60,287 nucleotides of DNA, from NCBI GenBank assembly GCA_017541465.1, contig JAFXYZ010000027.1:1-60287 (forward strand). The letters are read 5' to 3'. Origin of the DNA: a bacterium (GTDB lineage: Bacteria > Cyanobacteriota > Vampirovibrionia > Gastranaerophilales > Gastranaerophilaceae). A program made the translations under genes and the position numbers. The notes under the pieces are model-generated. The model did not search any database and was not told where the DNA came from. It saw nothing but the letters and a program-made list of their open reading frames with translations. Positions 31,735 through 40,084 of the stretch are shown piece by piece. The first letter of the stretch is position 1; each line of letters starts with the position of its first letter.

Positions 31735-32481
31735 CTAATTTACGGGCAAATTAAGCCTGTAGAATAATTCCTCCATAGAAGTATCGACAACAGGTGAATT
31801 TAAGGAAATTCTGTTCTTCTTCATATCCATATCTTTCGGTATAATACCGATTGTGCTGAGGTCGTAACGTTCCAAGAGTTCATACAACGGCTCCATTTTG
31901 TGCTTGTCAACTCTGTTTATAACAACGGTAATCTGAGTTCCTGCGGCATATTTTGCACTGTATTCTTCAATCCTTTTGGCTAAATCAATAGATGCTTCAT
32001 TCGGAAGAGCAAGAATAATGGCGCAGTCTATCTGAATATCTACAAGCTGACAAAGATATTTTAAATCAAACTCACAGTCAAAGAGAACAAAATCATACCT
32101 GTTAAAGAGTTTAACAAGAGCATCGTTAATCTGTTTTGTGATAGGGCAGCGGCAGTCTTTTGAGCCGATAAGCCAGGAAACGATAATATCGGTATTGTCA
32201 TCAATAGGAACGATAATATCTTCAAGCGCCCATTCAACATATTCAGACTTAGACATATTCTCGGGAATACCCGTTCTGTATTCGTGTTTACCGCTTCTGA
32301 TACCGTAAATTGTGTTTCTTATATCGAGCCCGAAGCTGTGAGCAAGTTCTGAAGTTAAATCATTATCAAATAAAAGAATTGATTTATCGGGATAATGTTT
32401 TTTCAGAGTGCGCCACAAAGACTTAATAACCGTAGTCTTTCCTGAACCGCCTTTTCCCGTAACTGCTACTGATATTGTCAT
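31735..32481 (-). CDS. CooC-like MinD/ParA-family ATPase with a CxC motif
   Basis: This 248-aa P-loop ATPase has the deviant Walker A GKGGSGKTT (9-17, with the signature K10), a Walker-B-like FVLFDCEFD and the switch region FDNDLT (38-43). D109-C110-R111-C112 gives a CxC motif at about the position of the dimer-interface nickel site of CooC, the maturation ATPase of carbon monoxide dehydrogenase. N-I-R and P-K-D-M-D near the end are typical nucleotide-base contacts. CooC family membership is well supported; the metal and client protein are unknown, and no CODH/ACS gene lies in the window. It sits between queE and folD on one leftward transcript. Confidence 0.78.
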   Translation of the reverse strand: MTISVAVTGKGGSGKTTVIKSLWRTLKKHYPDKSILLFDNDLTSELAHSFGLDIRNTIYGIRSGKHEYRTGIPENMSKSEYVEWALEDIIVPIDDNTDIIVSWLIGSKDCRCPITKQINDALVKLFNRYDFVLFDCEFDLKYLCQLVDIQIDCAIILALPNEASIDLAKRIEEYSAKYAAGTQITVVINRVDKHKMEPLYELLERYDLSTIGIIPKDMDMKKNRISLNSPVVDTSMEELFYRLNLPVN

Positions 32482-32493
32482 TCATCAACCCCG

Positions 32494-33180
32494 TTATCTC
32501 AAGCCCAAAAACGTGTGCATCTGCGGAATAAGTCTGACGTTCGGATATTTCGCAAGGAATTTATCCATAACGGAAACAGAGAAATTAATATCCTCAAGAA
32601 GTTTTCCATCCTTCATCATAGGCTGAAGCGCAATAAAACATTTTGTATCGTTTGCAAGTTCGCAAATCTTGGCTATTTCTTCATCATTGATATTCGAATC
32701 AAAAACAACTTTGATGAAAATATTCTTCTGATAATCTTTAGCTATATTAATAAAACGTCTGTGAATATCGTGTTTTGATTCATGCCCTGTTGCGGAGGCG
32801 AGTTTATAGTCCATTGAGATAATATCAACCATACTGATAATATCCTGGAGGTTATAGTATAAAATTCCGTTGGTTTCTAAATAAATCTTTTTATTGCCTA
32901 TCTCGGGAAGGAACTCTTTAAGAAAAGCTGTTTCCAAAAGCGGTTCACCGCCTGTCAGTGCGACACTGTGACAACTGTCTAAATCAAATTTTGAAACCTC
33001 ATCAATGAGTTCTTCAACTGAATATTCTTTATTCTTATCAGGGTTTCTGAAATCGGTATCACAATACCTGCAATCAAGATTACATCTGCCGAAGCGGATA
33101 AACAACTGTTTTAATCCCGTATATAGCCCTTCACCCTGAACTGATGTGAAGATTTCATTTATCAAAACTTTATCACTCAT
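32494..33180 (-). CDS. queE: 7-carboxy-7-deazaguanine synthase QueE-like radical SAM enzyme
   Basis: A protein of about 228 aa with the QueE N-terminal signature INEIFTSVQGEGLYTG, followed by the radical-SAM cysteines in RCNLDCRYCDTDF (C-x3-C-x2-C) and SVALTGGEPLLE. QueE makes 7-carboxy-7-deazaguanine in the queuosine pathway. No other queuosine gene is in the window, so the role rests on sequence only; a related radical-SAM activating enzyme is possible. The start is set at the ATG 33180 with GAGAGG upstream; an in-frame GTG at 33186 is possible. It overlaps the dnaJ-like gene. Confidence 0.82.
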   Translation of the reverse strand: MSDKVLINEIFTSVQGEGLYTGLKQLFIRFGRCNLDCRYCDTDFRNPDKNKEYSVEELIDEVSKFDLDSCHSVALTGGEPLLETAFLKEFLPEIGNKKIYLETNGILYYNLQDIISMVDIISMDYKLASATGHESKHDIHRRFINIAKDYQKNIFIKVVFDSNINDEEIAKICELANDTKCFIALQPMMKDGKLLEDINFSVSVMDKFLAKYPNVRLIPQMHTFLGLR

Positions 33181-34285
33181 TTTCACTTACCTCTCTGACA
33201 TTATAAGCAGACAACTTCTTTAACTGCTTATAGTGTTTAATTTCATCGTTTGAATATGTGGGCGGAATTTTAATTGTTACGGTTGCAATAACATCCCCCT
33301 TATTGTTTGTCTCCTTATCAACCAGCCCTTCACCTGAAATTCTGAATTTCTGACCTGAATTTGTCATCGGGGGCACTTTCATCTTAAAAATTCCCTGAGG
33401 AGTAGGTATTTCGACGGTAGCACCCAAAACAGCCTCATAGGGAGTAATCGGAACATCACAGAGAATATTTAAATTATCATATTTAAACATATCAGAATGC
33501 TGAACGATAACATTTAAATATAAATCGCCGTCCTCAGAGCCATCAGGGGAAGAATTACCTTCGCCCTTAACCCTGATTTTAGAGCCGTTCATAATACCTG
33601 CGGGTATTTTTACGTTTAATTTTTTATAAATTGAAATTTCGCCCGTTCCCTGACACATAATACAGGAAGCACCGTTTACAAACTTCTTCCCTCCGCAGTT
33701 CGGGCATGGTGCACTGTGAAGAATATTAACTATTCTGCTTGTACCTTCTATCGCTTCATTTACGGTAACGGAAATATCCATATAAATATCAAGAGTTTCC
33801 TCAGCCGAAGAAGAGACTTTTTCCTCTTTTTTGTCATCGGAGGAAAAGAGAGTATTCATAACGTTGCTGAATTTAGAGGTAAAATCCTCCTCTTTTTTCT
33901 TTGACTTTTTCTTTTTGGGAACTTCGGGCGCATCATCCTCATCGGGGATATCTGCCTGCTTGATTTCCTCCTCCTTCATTTTCTCTTCCTTCTGAGGTTC
34001 AGAAGGAGTTTCGGGAGTTATATGAGGTTCTTCAGTTTTATTGTGATAGTTCTTTGAAAGATAGTAAGAGTAGAGAATATCATATTTCTTCCTCTTCTCG
34101 GGATCTATCAAAATTTCATAGACGTCCTTTAATTCTTTGAATTTTTCGGTATCCTGAGGATCTGAACTCACATCAGGGTGGAGTTTTCTGACAAGAGTTC
34201 TGTAAGCAACCTTAATTTCAGTCGGAGTTGCATCACTTGTCACACCAAGCATTTTATATAAATTTTTGTTGTAAAAATTCGACAT
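33173..34285 (-). CDS. Atypical DnaJ-type co-chaperone with one zinc centre
   Basis: A 370-aa J-domain protein. The J domain (8-75) has the essential HPD at 36-38. In place of the Gly/Phe linker is a charged Glu/Lys/Pro-rich segment (about 80-160). The Cys-rich domain is reduced to two CxxC pairs, C194/C197 and C208/C211, enough for one zinc; ordinary DnaJ has four pairs and two zincs. C-terminal substrate domains follow (VKIPAGIMNGSKIRVKGEG, GDLYLNVIVQ, PITPYEAVLGATVEIPTP). It should deliver substrates to a DnaK not in this window. First gene of the leftward cluster with queE, the CooC-like ATPase, folD and lplA. AGGTGATG is the ribosome site. Confidence 0.85.
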   Translation of the reverse strand: MSNFYNKNLYKMLGVTSDATPTEIKVAYRTLVRKLHPDVSSDPQDTEKFKELKDVYEILIDPEKRKKYDILYSYYLSKNYHNKTEEPHITPETPSEPQKEEKMKEEEIKQADIPDEDDAPEVPKKKKSKKKEEDFTSKFSNVMNTLFSSDDKKEEKVSSSAEETLDIYMDISVTVNEAIEGTSRIVNILHSAPCPNCGGKKFVNGASCIMCQGTGEISIYKKLNVKIPAGIMNGSKIRVKGEGNSSPDGSEDGDLYLNVIVQHSDMFKYDNLNILCDVPITPYEAVLGATVEIPTPQGIFKMKVPPMTNSGQKFRISGEGLVDKETNNKGDVIATVTIKIPPTYSNDEIKHYKQLKKLSAYNVREVSENE

Positions 34286-34385
34286 AACATCACCTATCTT
34301 TTAACATTATATCTAAACAGAGAAACTTATGCGGAATATTAAGTAATTGTAAAATAAATTCTTAAAATTGTTCAAACGGAAAAAA

Positions 34386-34391
34386 TATAAT
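34386..34391 (+). promoter_or_regulatory. -10 box upstream of glyA
   Basis: TATAAT, 34 nt before the glyA ATG, in the 140-nt divergent gap. No good -35 is seen at 16-18 bp. Confidence 0.35.
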
Positions 34392-34425
34392 AAAATATTA
34401 TTAACAGAAAATCAGGAGAATATTT

Positions 34426-35685
34426 ATGATTACAAAGAGAGATAATATAGACATTTTGAGGGCTCAGGATCCCGAAATTGCACAATATATCGACAAAGAA
34501 CTCGAAAGACAGCAGAATAATATCGAGCTTATTGCAAGCGAAAACTTCACTTCACTTGCCGTAATGCAGGCGTGTGGTACTGTTCTGACAAATAAATACG
34601 CGGAAGGGAAACCACACAAGAGATACTATAACGGCTGCGAGGAAATAGACAAAATAGAAGAGCTCGCGCAGGAAAGAGCAAAAAAACTCTTTGGCGCAGA
34701 CCACGCAAACGTACAGCCACACTCAGGCGCACAGGCGAATATGGCAGTGTTTATGTACGCACTTAAACCCGGTGATACAGTTCTTTCAATGGATTTATCA
34801 AACGGAGGTCACCTCTCACACGGCTCACCGGTGAATTTTTCGGGAATGTATTTTAATGTAATTCCTTATGGAGTTAATGAATACGGCGAAATCGATTATG
34901 AAAACGTAAGAGAGCTGGCTCATAAAAACAAACCGAAACTCATCATCTGCGGTGCAAGTAATTATTCAAAAATTATAGATTTTAAGAAATTTAAAGAAAT
35001 AGCAGATGAAGTCGGAGCTTATCTGCTCGCCGATATTGCACATATCGCAGGGCTCGTGGTTGCAGGGGAACACCCCTCGCCCGTTCCTTATGCTGATTTT
35101 GTTACCACTACAACCCATAAGACTTTAAGAGGTCCGAGAGGCGGAATTATTATGTGCAAAGAAGAGCATGCTTTAGGTATTGATAAGGCAGTTTTCCCAG
35201 GCACTCAGGGAGGACCTTTAGAACATATCATCGCCGCAAAAGCGGTAGCTCTGAAGGAAGCTATGAGCGAAGAGTTTAAAGAATATGCAAAACAGGTGGT
35301 TAAAAATTCAAAAGCCTTAGCCAAAACCTTAATGGAAGAAGGGCTTGATATTGTAGGTTCAGGCACAGACAACCACGTTATGACACTTGACCTCAGAAGG
35401 TTAAACAAGACAGGAAAAGATATTGCAAATATCTTAGAGAAGGTCGGAATAACCGCAAACAAAAATACGGTTCCAAACGATCCTCAGAGCCCGTTTGTGA
35501 CAAGCGGTGTAAGGCTCGGAAGTGCTGCCGTTACGACAAGAGGGTTTAAAGAAGAGGACATGGTCGAAGTCGGAAAAATCATATCCGCTGCGGTTACTAT
35601 ATCCCCTGACGATGAAGTTTCCATTGAAAACCTGAGAAAACGCTCACTTGTACTCTGCGCAAAACACCCTCTTTATCAGGATTAA
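34426..35685 (+). CDS. glyA: Serine hydroxymethyltransferase
   Basis: A 419-aa PLP enzyme interconverting serine + THF with glycine + 5,10-methylene-THF. [11 protein letters not shown] (33-43), [17 protein letters not shown] (55-71) and the PLP lysine K232 in [14 protein letters not shown] are diagnostic. Length is standard. AGGAGA is the ribosome site. It leads the long rightward run ending near 45021. With serA and its aminotransferase at 18664-21420 supplying serine, and folD at 30860, it supports the formyl-THF supply used by fmt three genes downstream. Confidence 0.97.
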   Translation: MITKRDNIDILRAQDPEIAQYIDKELERQQNNIELIASENFTSLAVMQACGTVLTNKYAEGKPHKRYYNGCEEIDKIEELAQERAKKLFGADHANVQPHSGAQANMAVFMYALKPGDTVLSMDLSNGGHLSHGSPVNFSGMYFNVIPYGVNEYGEIDYENVRELAHKNKPKLIICGASNYSKIIDFKKFKEIADEVGAYLLADIAHIAGLVVAGEHPSPVPYADFVTTTTHKTLRGPRGGIIMCKEEHALGIDKAVFPGTQGGPLEHIIAAKAVALKEAMSEEFKEYAKQVVKNSKALAKTLMEEGLDIVGSGTDNHVMTLDLRRLNKTGKDIANILEKVGITANKNTVPNDPQSPFVTSGVRLGSAAVTTRGFKEEDMVEVGKIISAAVTISPDDEVSIENLRKRSLVLCAKHPLYQD

Positions 35686-35691
35686 TGAACA

Positions 35692-36765
35692 ATGCAGTTA
35701 AACTTTTTATCTGAAGCACATATCATAGGAACGGTAATTTCCTTTATTATCGGGGTATTTGCGGTGCAGTATGTAATTCAGTTTTCAGAGAAAAATAACC
35801 TGATGGATAAACCGGGGGAAAGGAAAATTCACTCTCACCCGACACCAAGGCTCGGGGGAGTTGCTATTTGGCTTTCTGCGATGCTGACCTTCGGGGCTCT
35901 TATTCTGCTGAGTTATTATCCCTACGGCTCTCTGCTCTCAGGAATACTCTTAGGAAGCTCTCTGATGTTTCTTCTCGGGCTTGTTGACGATATTTACGGC
36001 CTTGACGCAAAATTTAAGCTGTTTATACAAATAACCGTTGTAACGATAGTATTTTGCCTGGGGGTAAGGATAACAAACCTCTATATACCGTTTATGGGGC
36101 TTTTTGCACTTCCTCTATGGCTGTCATACATAATAACGACACTATGGATAGTCGGTATAACAAACGCAATAAACTTTATTGACGGGGTTGACGGACTTGC
36201 GGGCTCTGTTATTACGATTAGTTCCATTACTTTAGGTCTTATCGCAACCTGCATGGTGCCGACAAACACAGTAAGCACACTGATTGCGTTCATTCTTGTC
36301 GGTTCAATGCTAGGATTTTTAACCTACAACTTTAACCCCGCAAAAATATTTATGGGGGATTCGGGGGCACTGTTTGCAGGCTTTATTCTCTCAACACTTT
36401 CCGTTGTTTTTATGAAGAAAACCGAAAATATTACAATGTATGCACCGATTTTAATACTGTCCGTACCCATACTGGATATAACCTTTTCTTCTCTCAGACG
36501 TTTAATGAAAGGTATTTCCCCGTTTGTTGCAGATGCAGGTCATATACATCATAAACTTTTAAATTTTGGGTTATCTCAAAATCAGGCAGTTGCGGTTCTT
36601 ACGACTTTCGCACTTCTGTCAGGCGCTGCTGCGACTTATTTTGTATCATCGGATTTAATTAAATATTTTATATACGCAGTCGGCATAATCTGTGTTATGC
36701 TGGTGTTAAACTTAATTGCAAGAAACAAAGGAGAAGCGGATAATGTCGATACTAAACGTGATTAA
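35692..36765 (+). CDS. Undecaprenyl-phosphate N-acetylaminosugar-1-phosphate transferase (WecA/TagO/MraY superfamily)
   Basis: A 357-aa multi-pass enzyme (about ten or eleven helices) that starts lipid-linked glycan synthesis by moving a sugar-1-phosphate from a UDP-sugar to undecaprenyl phosphate. Family motifs: GERKIHSHPTPRLGG (about 42-56), LGLVDDIYGLDAKFK, NFIDGVDGLAGS, FNPAKIFMGDSGALF with the key Asp, and DAGHIHHKLLNFGLS. The last is the HxHH-type signature of the WecA/TagO group rather than MraY. It acts at the inner face of the membrane. The 3' end overlaps def by 23 nt. Confidence 0.92.
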   Translation: MQLNFLSEAHIIGTVISFIIGVFAVQYVIQFSEKNNLMDKPGERKIHSHPTPRLGGVAIWLSAMLTFGALILLSYYPYGSLLSGILLGSSLMFLLGLVDDIYGLDAKFKLFIQITVVTIVFCLGVRITNLYIPFMGLFALPLWLSYIITTLWIVGITNAINFIDGVDGLAGSVITISSITLGLIATCMVPTNTVSTLIAFILVGSMLGFLTYNFNPAKIFMGDSGALFAGFILSTLSVVFMKKTENITMYAPILILSVPILDITFSSLRRLMKGISPFVADAGHIHHKLLNFGLSQNQAVAVLTTFALLSGAAATYFVSSDLIKYFIYAVGIICVMLVLNLIARNKGEADNVDTKRD

Positions 36766-37330
36766 ATACGGCGATCCTGTTTTAAGACAAAAATCAAAAG
36801 AAATATCTAAAATAAATAAAAAAGTTATAGAGCTCGTAAACAATTTGTATGACACTATGTACGCAAAAAACGGTGTCGGACTGGCTGCACCTCAAATCGG
36901 TGTGAATCTGAGAGTTTTTGTTATAGATACTGCGTTTGGAAACGAAAAACCAAGACCTATTACCTTTATCAACCCTAAAATTCTCAAGCTCGAGCATCCG
37001 ATGAATTCATTTGAAGGTTGTCTGAGCTTCCCCGATGCCTATACAAACGTAAGAAGATATAAGTATGTAAAGGTTAAGGCTCTGAATATAAAGGGAAGAC
37101 CGTTTATTCTTGAAGAAGATGGCGGAACACTTCTTGCAAAAGCTATTCAGCATGAATATGACCACCTTGACGGAAAATTATTCGTAGATCACTGCAGAAA
37201 CAGGTTTGATACGGATGCAATACTGACGGAAAAAGGACTTCCGCCAGTTGACAGCAACTATCTGCTCGATGAAAACGAAATGGAAGCCCTTATAGATGAT
37301 ACGGAAACCGAAGAAGAACAACAACAATGA
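36743..37330 (+). CDS. def: Peptide deformylase
   Basis: A 195-aa metal enzyme removing the formyl group from new proteins. The three signatures are GVGLAAPQIG (44-53), EGCLSFP (91-97, C93 a metal ligand) and QHEYDHLDG (136-144; H137 and H141 metal ligands, E138 catalytic). The start is set at 36743 where AAAGGAGAAG precedes; a longer frame from 36716 would start at TTG without a site. The C terminus has an extra acidic tail (about 180-195). The stop overlaps the fmt start by 4 nt, as in many genomes where def and fmt are paired. Confidence 0.96.
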   Translation: MSILNVIKYGDPVLRQKSKEISKINKKVIELVNNLYDTMYAKNGVGLAAPQIGVNLRVFVIDTAFGNEKPRPITFINPKILKLEHPMNSFEGCLSFPDAYTNVRRYKYVKVKALNIKGRPFILEEDGGTLLAKAIQHEYDHLDGKLFVDHCRNRFDTDAILTEKGLPPVDSNYLLDENEMEALIDDTETEEEQQQ

Positions 37331-38277
37331 TTAATATAGTATTCTTAGGAACACCGCAAATTGCGGTCAACAGTATAATGAAACTGCTTAATTTCTCTGA
37401 TATTAAGATTTGCGCGGTCGTAACACCAAACGATAAGCCCGCGGGAAGAGGGAATAAACTGACACCATGCCCCGTTAAAGTTTGCGCTCAGAATAATGCC
37501 TTGACACTGTTTCAGACTGATTCAATAAGAAAAGATAAAGAATTAATCGAAAAATTAAGGGAGATTAACCCTGATTACTTTATCACTTTTGCATTCGGGC
37601 AGATTTTATCCCAGGAGGTACTGGATATTCCAAAGAAGCACACCATAAACTTACATGCCTCACTTCTTCCGAAATACAGAGGGGCAAACCCGATTCAGAG
37701 GTGTATTTATAACGGCGACTGCGAAACAGGTATAACTACAATGATTACGAGACTGGAACTTGACGCAGGACCAATCTGCCTTCAGCAGAAAATTAAATTA
37801 ACTCCAGATATGACCTCTCTTGATTTAGAGAAAATAATTAGCGATGAATCCCCGTTTCTTTTATACAGAACAATAAAAGGACTTGAAGCAGGCACAGTTA
37901 TACCTACCGAGCAGGATAAGGGTTGTGTTTGCTTTGCGGATAAATTTAATAAGGAAGATGCAAAAATCAGCTGGGATGAAACAAGCGAAAATATTCACAA
38001 TAAAGTAAGAGCATTTGCAAATAAACCCAATGCCTTTATCCTTCACAAAAATAAAAACGTAAAAATATTAGAAACGCAATTTATTGAAGTATGCTCTGAC
38101 GGAAAATGCCAACCGGGTGAAATAGTTAAAATCACAAAAGAAGGCATTGAAGTCAGAACAAAAGACGGAAGCATATTAATCAAAAAAGTCAGACCTGAGA
38201 GCAAAGGTGAAATGTCAGGAAAAGACTGGGCTAACGGCATGAAATTTAAAGAGCACGATAACCTGGGGGAAGAATAA
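37327..38277 (+). CDS. fmt: Methionyl-tRNA formyltransferase
   Basis: A 316-aa enzyme adding the formyl group to initiator Met-tRNA using 10-formyl-THF. The N-terminal domain begins INIVFLGTPQIAVNS and has TPNDKPAGRG, the catalytic-site segment INLHASLLPKYRGANPIQ and TTMITRLELDAGPI. The C-terminal OB-like tRNA-binding domain (about 205-316) is complete. Coupled to def by a 4-nt overlap and to aroH by a 1-nt overlap. Confidence 0.96.
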   Translation: MINIVFLGTPQIAVNSIMKLLNFSDIKICAVVTPNDKPAGRGNKLTPCPVKVCAQNNALTLFQTDSIRKDKELIEKLREINPDYFITFAFGQILSQEVLDIPKKHTINLHASLLPKYRGANPIQRCIYNGDCETGITTMITRLELDAGPICLQQKIKLTPDMTSLDLEKIISDESPFLLYRTIKGLEAGTVIPTEQDKGCVCFADKFNKEDAKISWDETSENIHNKVRAFANKPNAFILHKNKNVKILETQFIEVCSDGKCQPGEIVKITKEGIEVRTKDGSILIKKVRPESKGEMSGKDWANGMKFKEHDNLGEE

Positions 38278-38651
38278 TGTTTCAAAGAGGAATAAGAGGT
38301 GCAACAACGGTTGAAATTGACACACCTGAAGAAATATCGGGCGCAACGGTTGAACTTTTAAACAAAATTCTTCTGGATAATAAAGTCAATACAGAAGACA
38401 TTTCTCACGTTATTTTTACTATGACGGGTGATTTAAAATCTGTTTACCCTGCAAAATTTGCGCGGGAAAATATAGAGGGATTTAACAGAGTTCCAATGGT
38501 TTGTTTTCAGGAGCTCAGTATTGAAAATTCAATGAAAAAGTGCATAAGAGTATTAATGGTGATTAATACGGAAGTTCTTGAACAAAAGGATATTAAACAC
38601 ATTTATTTAAGAGAAGCAAAGAAGCTGAGAGAAGATTTATCAAATGCGTAA
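38277..38651 (+). CDS. aroH: Chorismate mutase, AroH type
   Basis: This 124-aa enzyme converts chorismate to prephenate for Phe/Tyr synthesis. It has the AroH-class pattern of Bacillus subtilis and cyanobacteria: RGIRGATTVEIDTPEEI (5-21), then EDISHVIFTMTGDLKSVYPAKFAR and a C-terminal IRVLMVINTE...HIYLREAKKLR. The catalytic arginine and the Arg of the FARE segment are present. The start shares one base with the fmt stop (TAATG). Its place among translation genes is unusual in function, but the tight overlaps make co-transcription likely. Confidence 0.92.
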   Translation: MFQRGIRGATTVEIDTPEEISGATVELLNKILLDNKVNTEDISHVIFTMTGDLKSVYPAKFARENIEGFNRVPMVCFQELSIENSMKKCIRVLMVINTEVLEQKDIKHIYLREAKKLREDLSNA

Positions 38652-39756
38652 ACTTCGTGTTTTGGTTGCAGGGGCTGACTCTACGACCTATACAATACTC
38701 AAATATTTACAAAACAGCGAGCCAATTGAGGCGCTATATACTCTGCCGGCAAATGAAATGCTCTCCGGTATGTGCGAACTGGTCGATATAAAAGAAAATG
38801 ACATAGGCGGGATAATCGGTTTTGCAAAAGAAAAGCAGATTGATTTAACCATAGTAACCTCCCAAATTCTGATAGTAAACGGAATTGCGGATGCTTTTGA
38901 GCAGAACGGACTGACAATTTTTGCGCCCAAGAGAGAGTCTGCCATAGTGACCTATTTCAACGGCGCAGCCAAAAAGACAATGTATAAGCTCAAAATACCG
39001 ACAACAAGGTTTGCAATTTTTGATAAACTCCCTAATGCACTTGCTTATTTAAGACAAATGCACTTTCCCGTTTATGTAGAGCCTGATTTTAAGATTTTGA
39101 CGGAGGAAAAGAAAGAGTATCAATATTACTCTCAGGCAAAACAGGCCATTGATGATTTGTTTTATGACGGGGAAGAGAGAGTTGTTGTGGAAGAAAATAA
39201 CCCTGCCTGGAGAGATTATAACCTTTATTTTCTGACAGACGGCTACAGCGCATATTTAGTAGGCACAACGGAATATGACGAAAATGAAATAGCCGTATCC
39301 CCTATTGTTTCAATGTCTCAGGGAATGATAAATCATATTAAACACAATGTTGTTTTAAAATTAATAGATGACATAAGAAATTTTTCATCGGAATACAGCG
39401 GAATATTAGGTGTAAAAATAAAATCAGACGGAAGAATATATAAAGTCATTGATTTTATGTCCACCTTCGATAAATATGACCTTGAAACAATACTTCCGAC
39501 ACTTAAAAACGATTTACTTGAGCTTTTTTATTCCTCGGCAACGGGCTCTTTATCGGATGAATTTAAAAATTTATCCTATAATTCGCTATATGCATGCTCG
39601 ATTTTGACGGATACAAAGCCTTCAGTTGAGGTACAATCTTATACAATGATTAGTGAAGATATAGGAATAGTTACGACAGTCGGCTCAACGGTAACAAAAG
39701 CGAAGGAAAAACTTCAGGAAGCACTGAGTTCAGACAGGACAATAATACAACAATGA
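38644..39756 (+). CDS. PurD-like protein with degenerate catalytic motifs
   Basis: This 370-aa protein follows the layout of glycinamide ribonucleotide synthetase (PurD). The N-terminal domain KLRVLVAGADSTTYTILKYL, ELVDIKENDIGGIIGFAKEK and IDLTIVTSQ...GLTIFAPKRESA aligns with the PurD N-domain, but GREHA is replaced. The ATP-grasp part (LKIPTTRFAIFDKLPNALAY, FPVYVEPDF, ERVVVEENN) has lost the KADGLAAGKGV-type loop, GGMGAYSP and the metal-binding NxRxGDPE (here FMSTFDKYDLE). It is shorter than the usual 420 aa. I infer a non-catalytic or neofunctionalised paralog. It overlaps aroH by 8 nt and ylxR by 4 nt, so it is kept in the translation operon. Confidence 0.7.
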   Translation: MRKLRVLVAGADSTTYTILKYLQNSEPIEALYTLPANEMLSGMCELVDIKENDIGGIIGFAKEKQIDLTIVTSQILIVNGIADAFEQNGLTIFAPKRESAIVTYFNGAAKKTMYKLKIPTTRFAIFDKLPNALAYLRQMHFPVYVEPDFKILTEEKKEYQYYSQAKQAIDDLFYDGEERVVVEENNPAWRDYNLYFLTDGYSAYLVGTTEYDENEIAVSPIVSMSQGMINHIKHNVVLKLIDDIRNFSSEYSGILGVKIKSDGRIYKVIDFMSTFDKYDLETILPTLKNDLLELFYSSATGSLSDEFKNLSYNSLYACSILTDTKPSVEVQSYTMISEDIGIVTTVGSTVTKAKEKLQEALSSDRTIIQQ

Positions 39757-40031
39757 AAAAATCAGATAAAAAATTTAAAAGAAAATGTATAATCTGCAAC
39801 GAATACAAAGAGAAAACAGATTTAATAAGATTTATACAAAGCCATGACACGGAAGAAAAGGAAAATGATAAAAACATAAAAATTTTCGGTCGCTCTTTTT
39901 ATATTTGCGATAAAAGAGAATGCCTTGAAAAGGCACTCAAAAGCAAAGCGCTGAGCAAATATACAAAACTTAATACCCTCAGGAATATTACAAAAACGAT
40001 TAAAGAAATATTAAATTCCGAAAATAATTAA
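39753..40031 (+). CDS. ylxR: YlxR/RnpM-family RNA-binding protein
   Basis: A 92-aa protein of the DUF448 family (YlxR, recently linked to RNase P modulation as RnpM). Typical elements: RKCIICNEYKEKTDLIRF at the start, then IFGRSFYICDKRECLEKALK, with the C-x2-C and C...C pairs in the usual places. Its slot directly before infB is the conserved one. A longer, charged insert (about 31-45) separates the two halves. It overlaps the PurD-like gene by 4 nt. Confidence 0.88.
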   Translation: MKKSDKKFKRKCIICNEYKEKTDLIRFIQSHDTEEKENDKNIKIFGRSFYICDKRECLEKALKSKALSKYTKLNTLRNITKTIKEILNSENN

Positions 40032-40051
40032 CAAACTTCTCTTGTTTGTAG

Positions 40052-40057
40052 TATAAT
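40052..40057 (+). promoter_or_regulatory. Possible internal -10 box before infB
   Basis: TATAAT in the 53-nt gap between ylxR and infB, 27 nt before the infB ATG. No -35 match at 17 bp; it may allow extra infB transcription. Confidence 0.25.
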
Positions 40058-40084
40058 CTTATCAGATACAAATAAGAGAAAACA

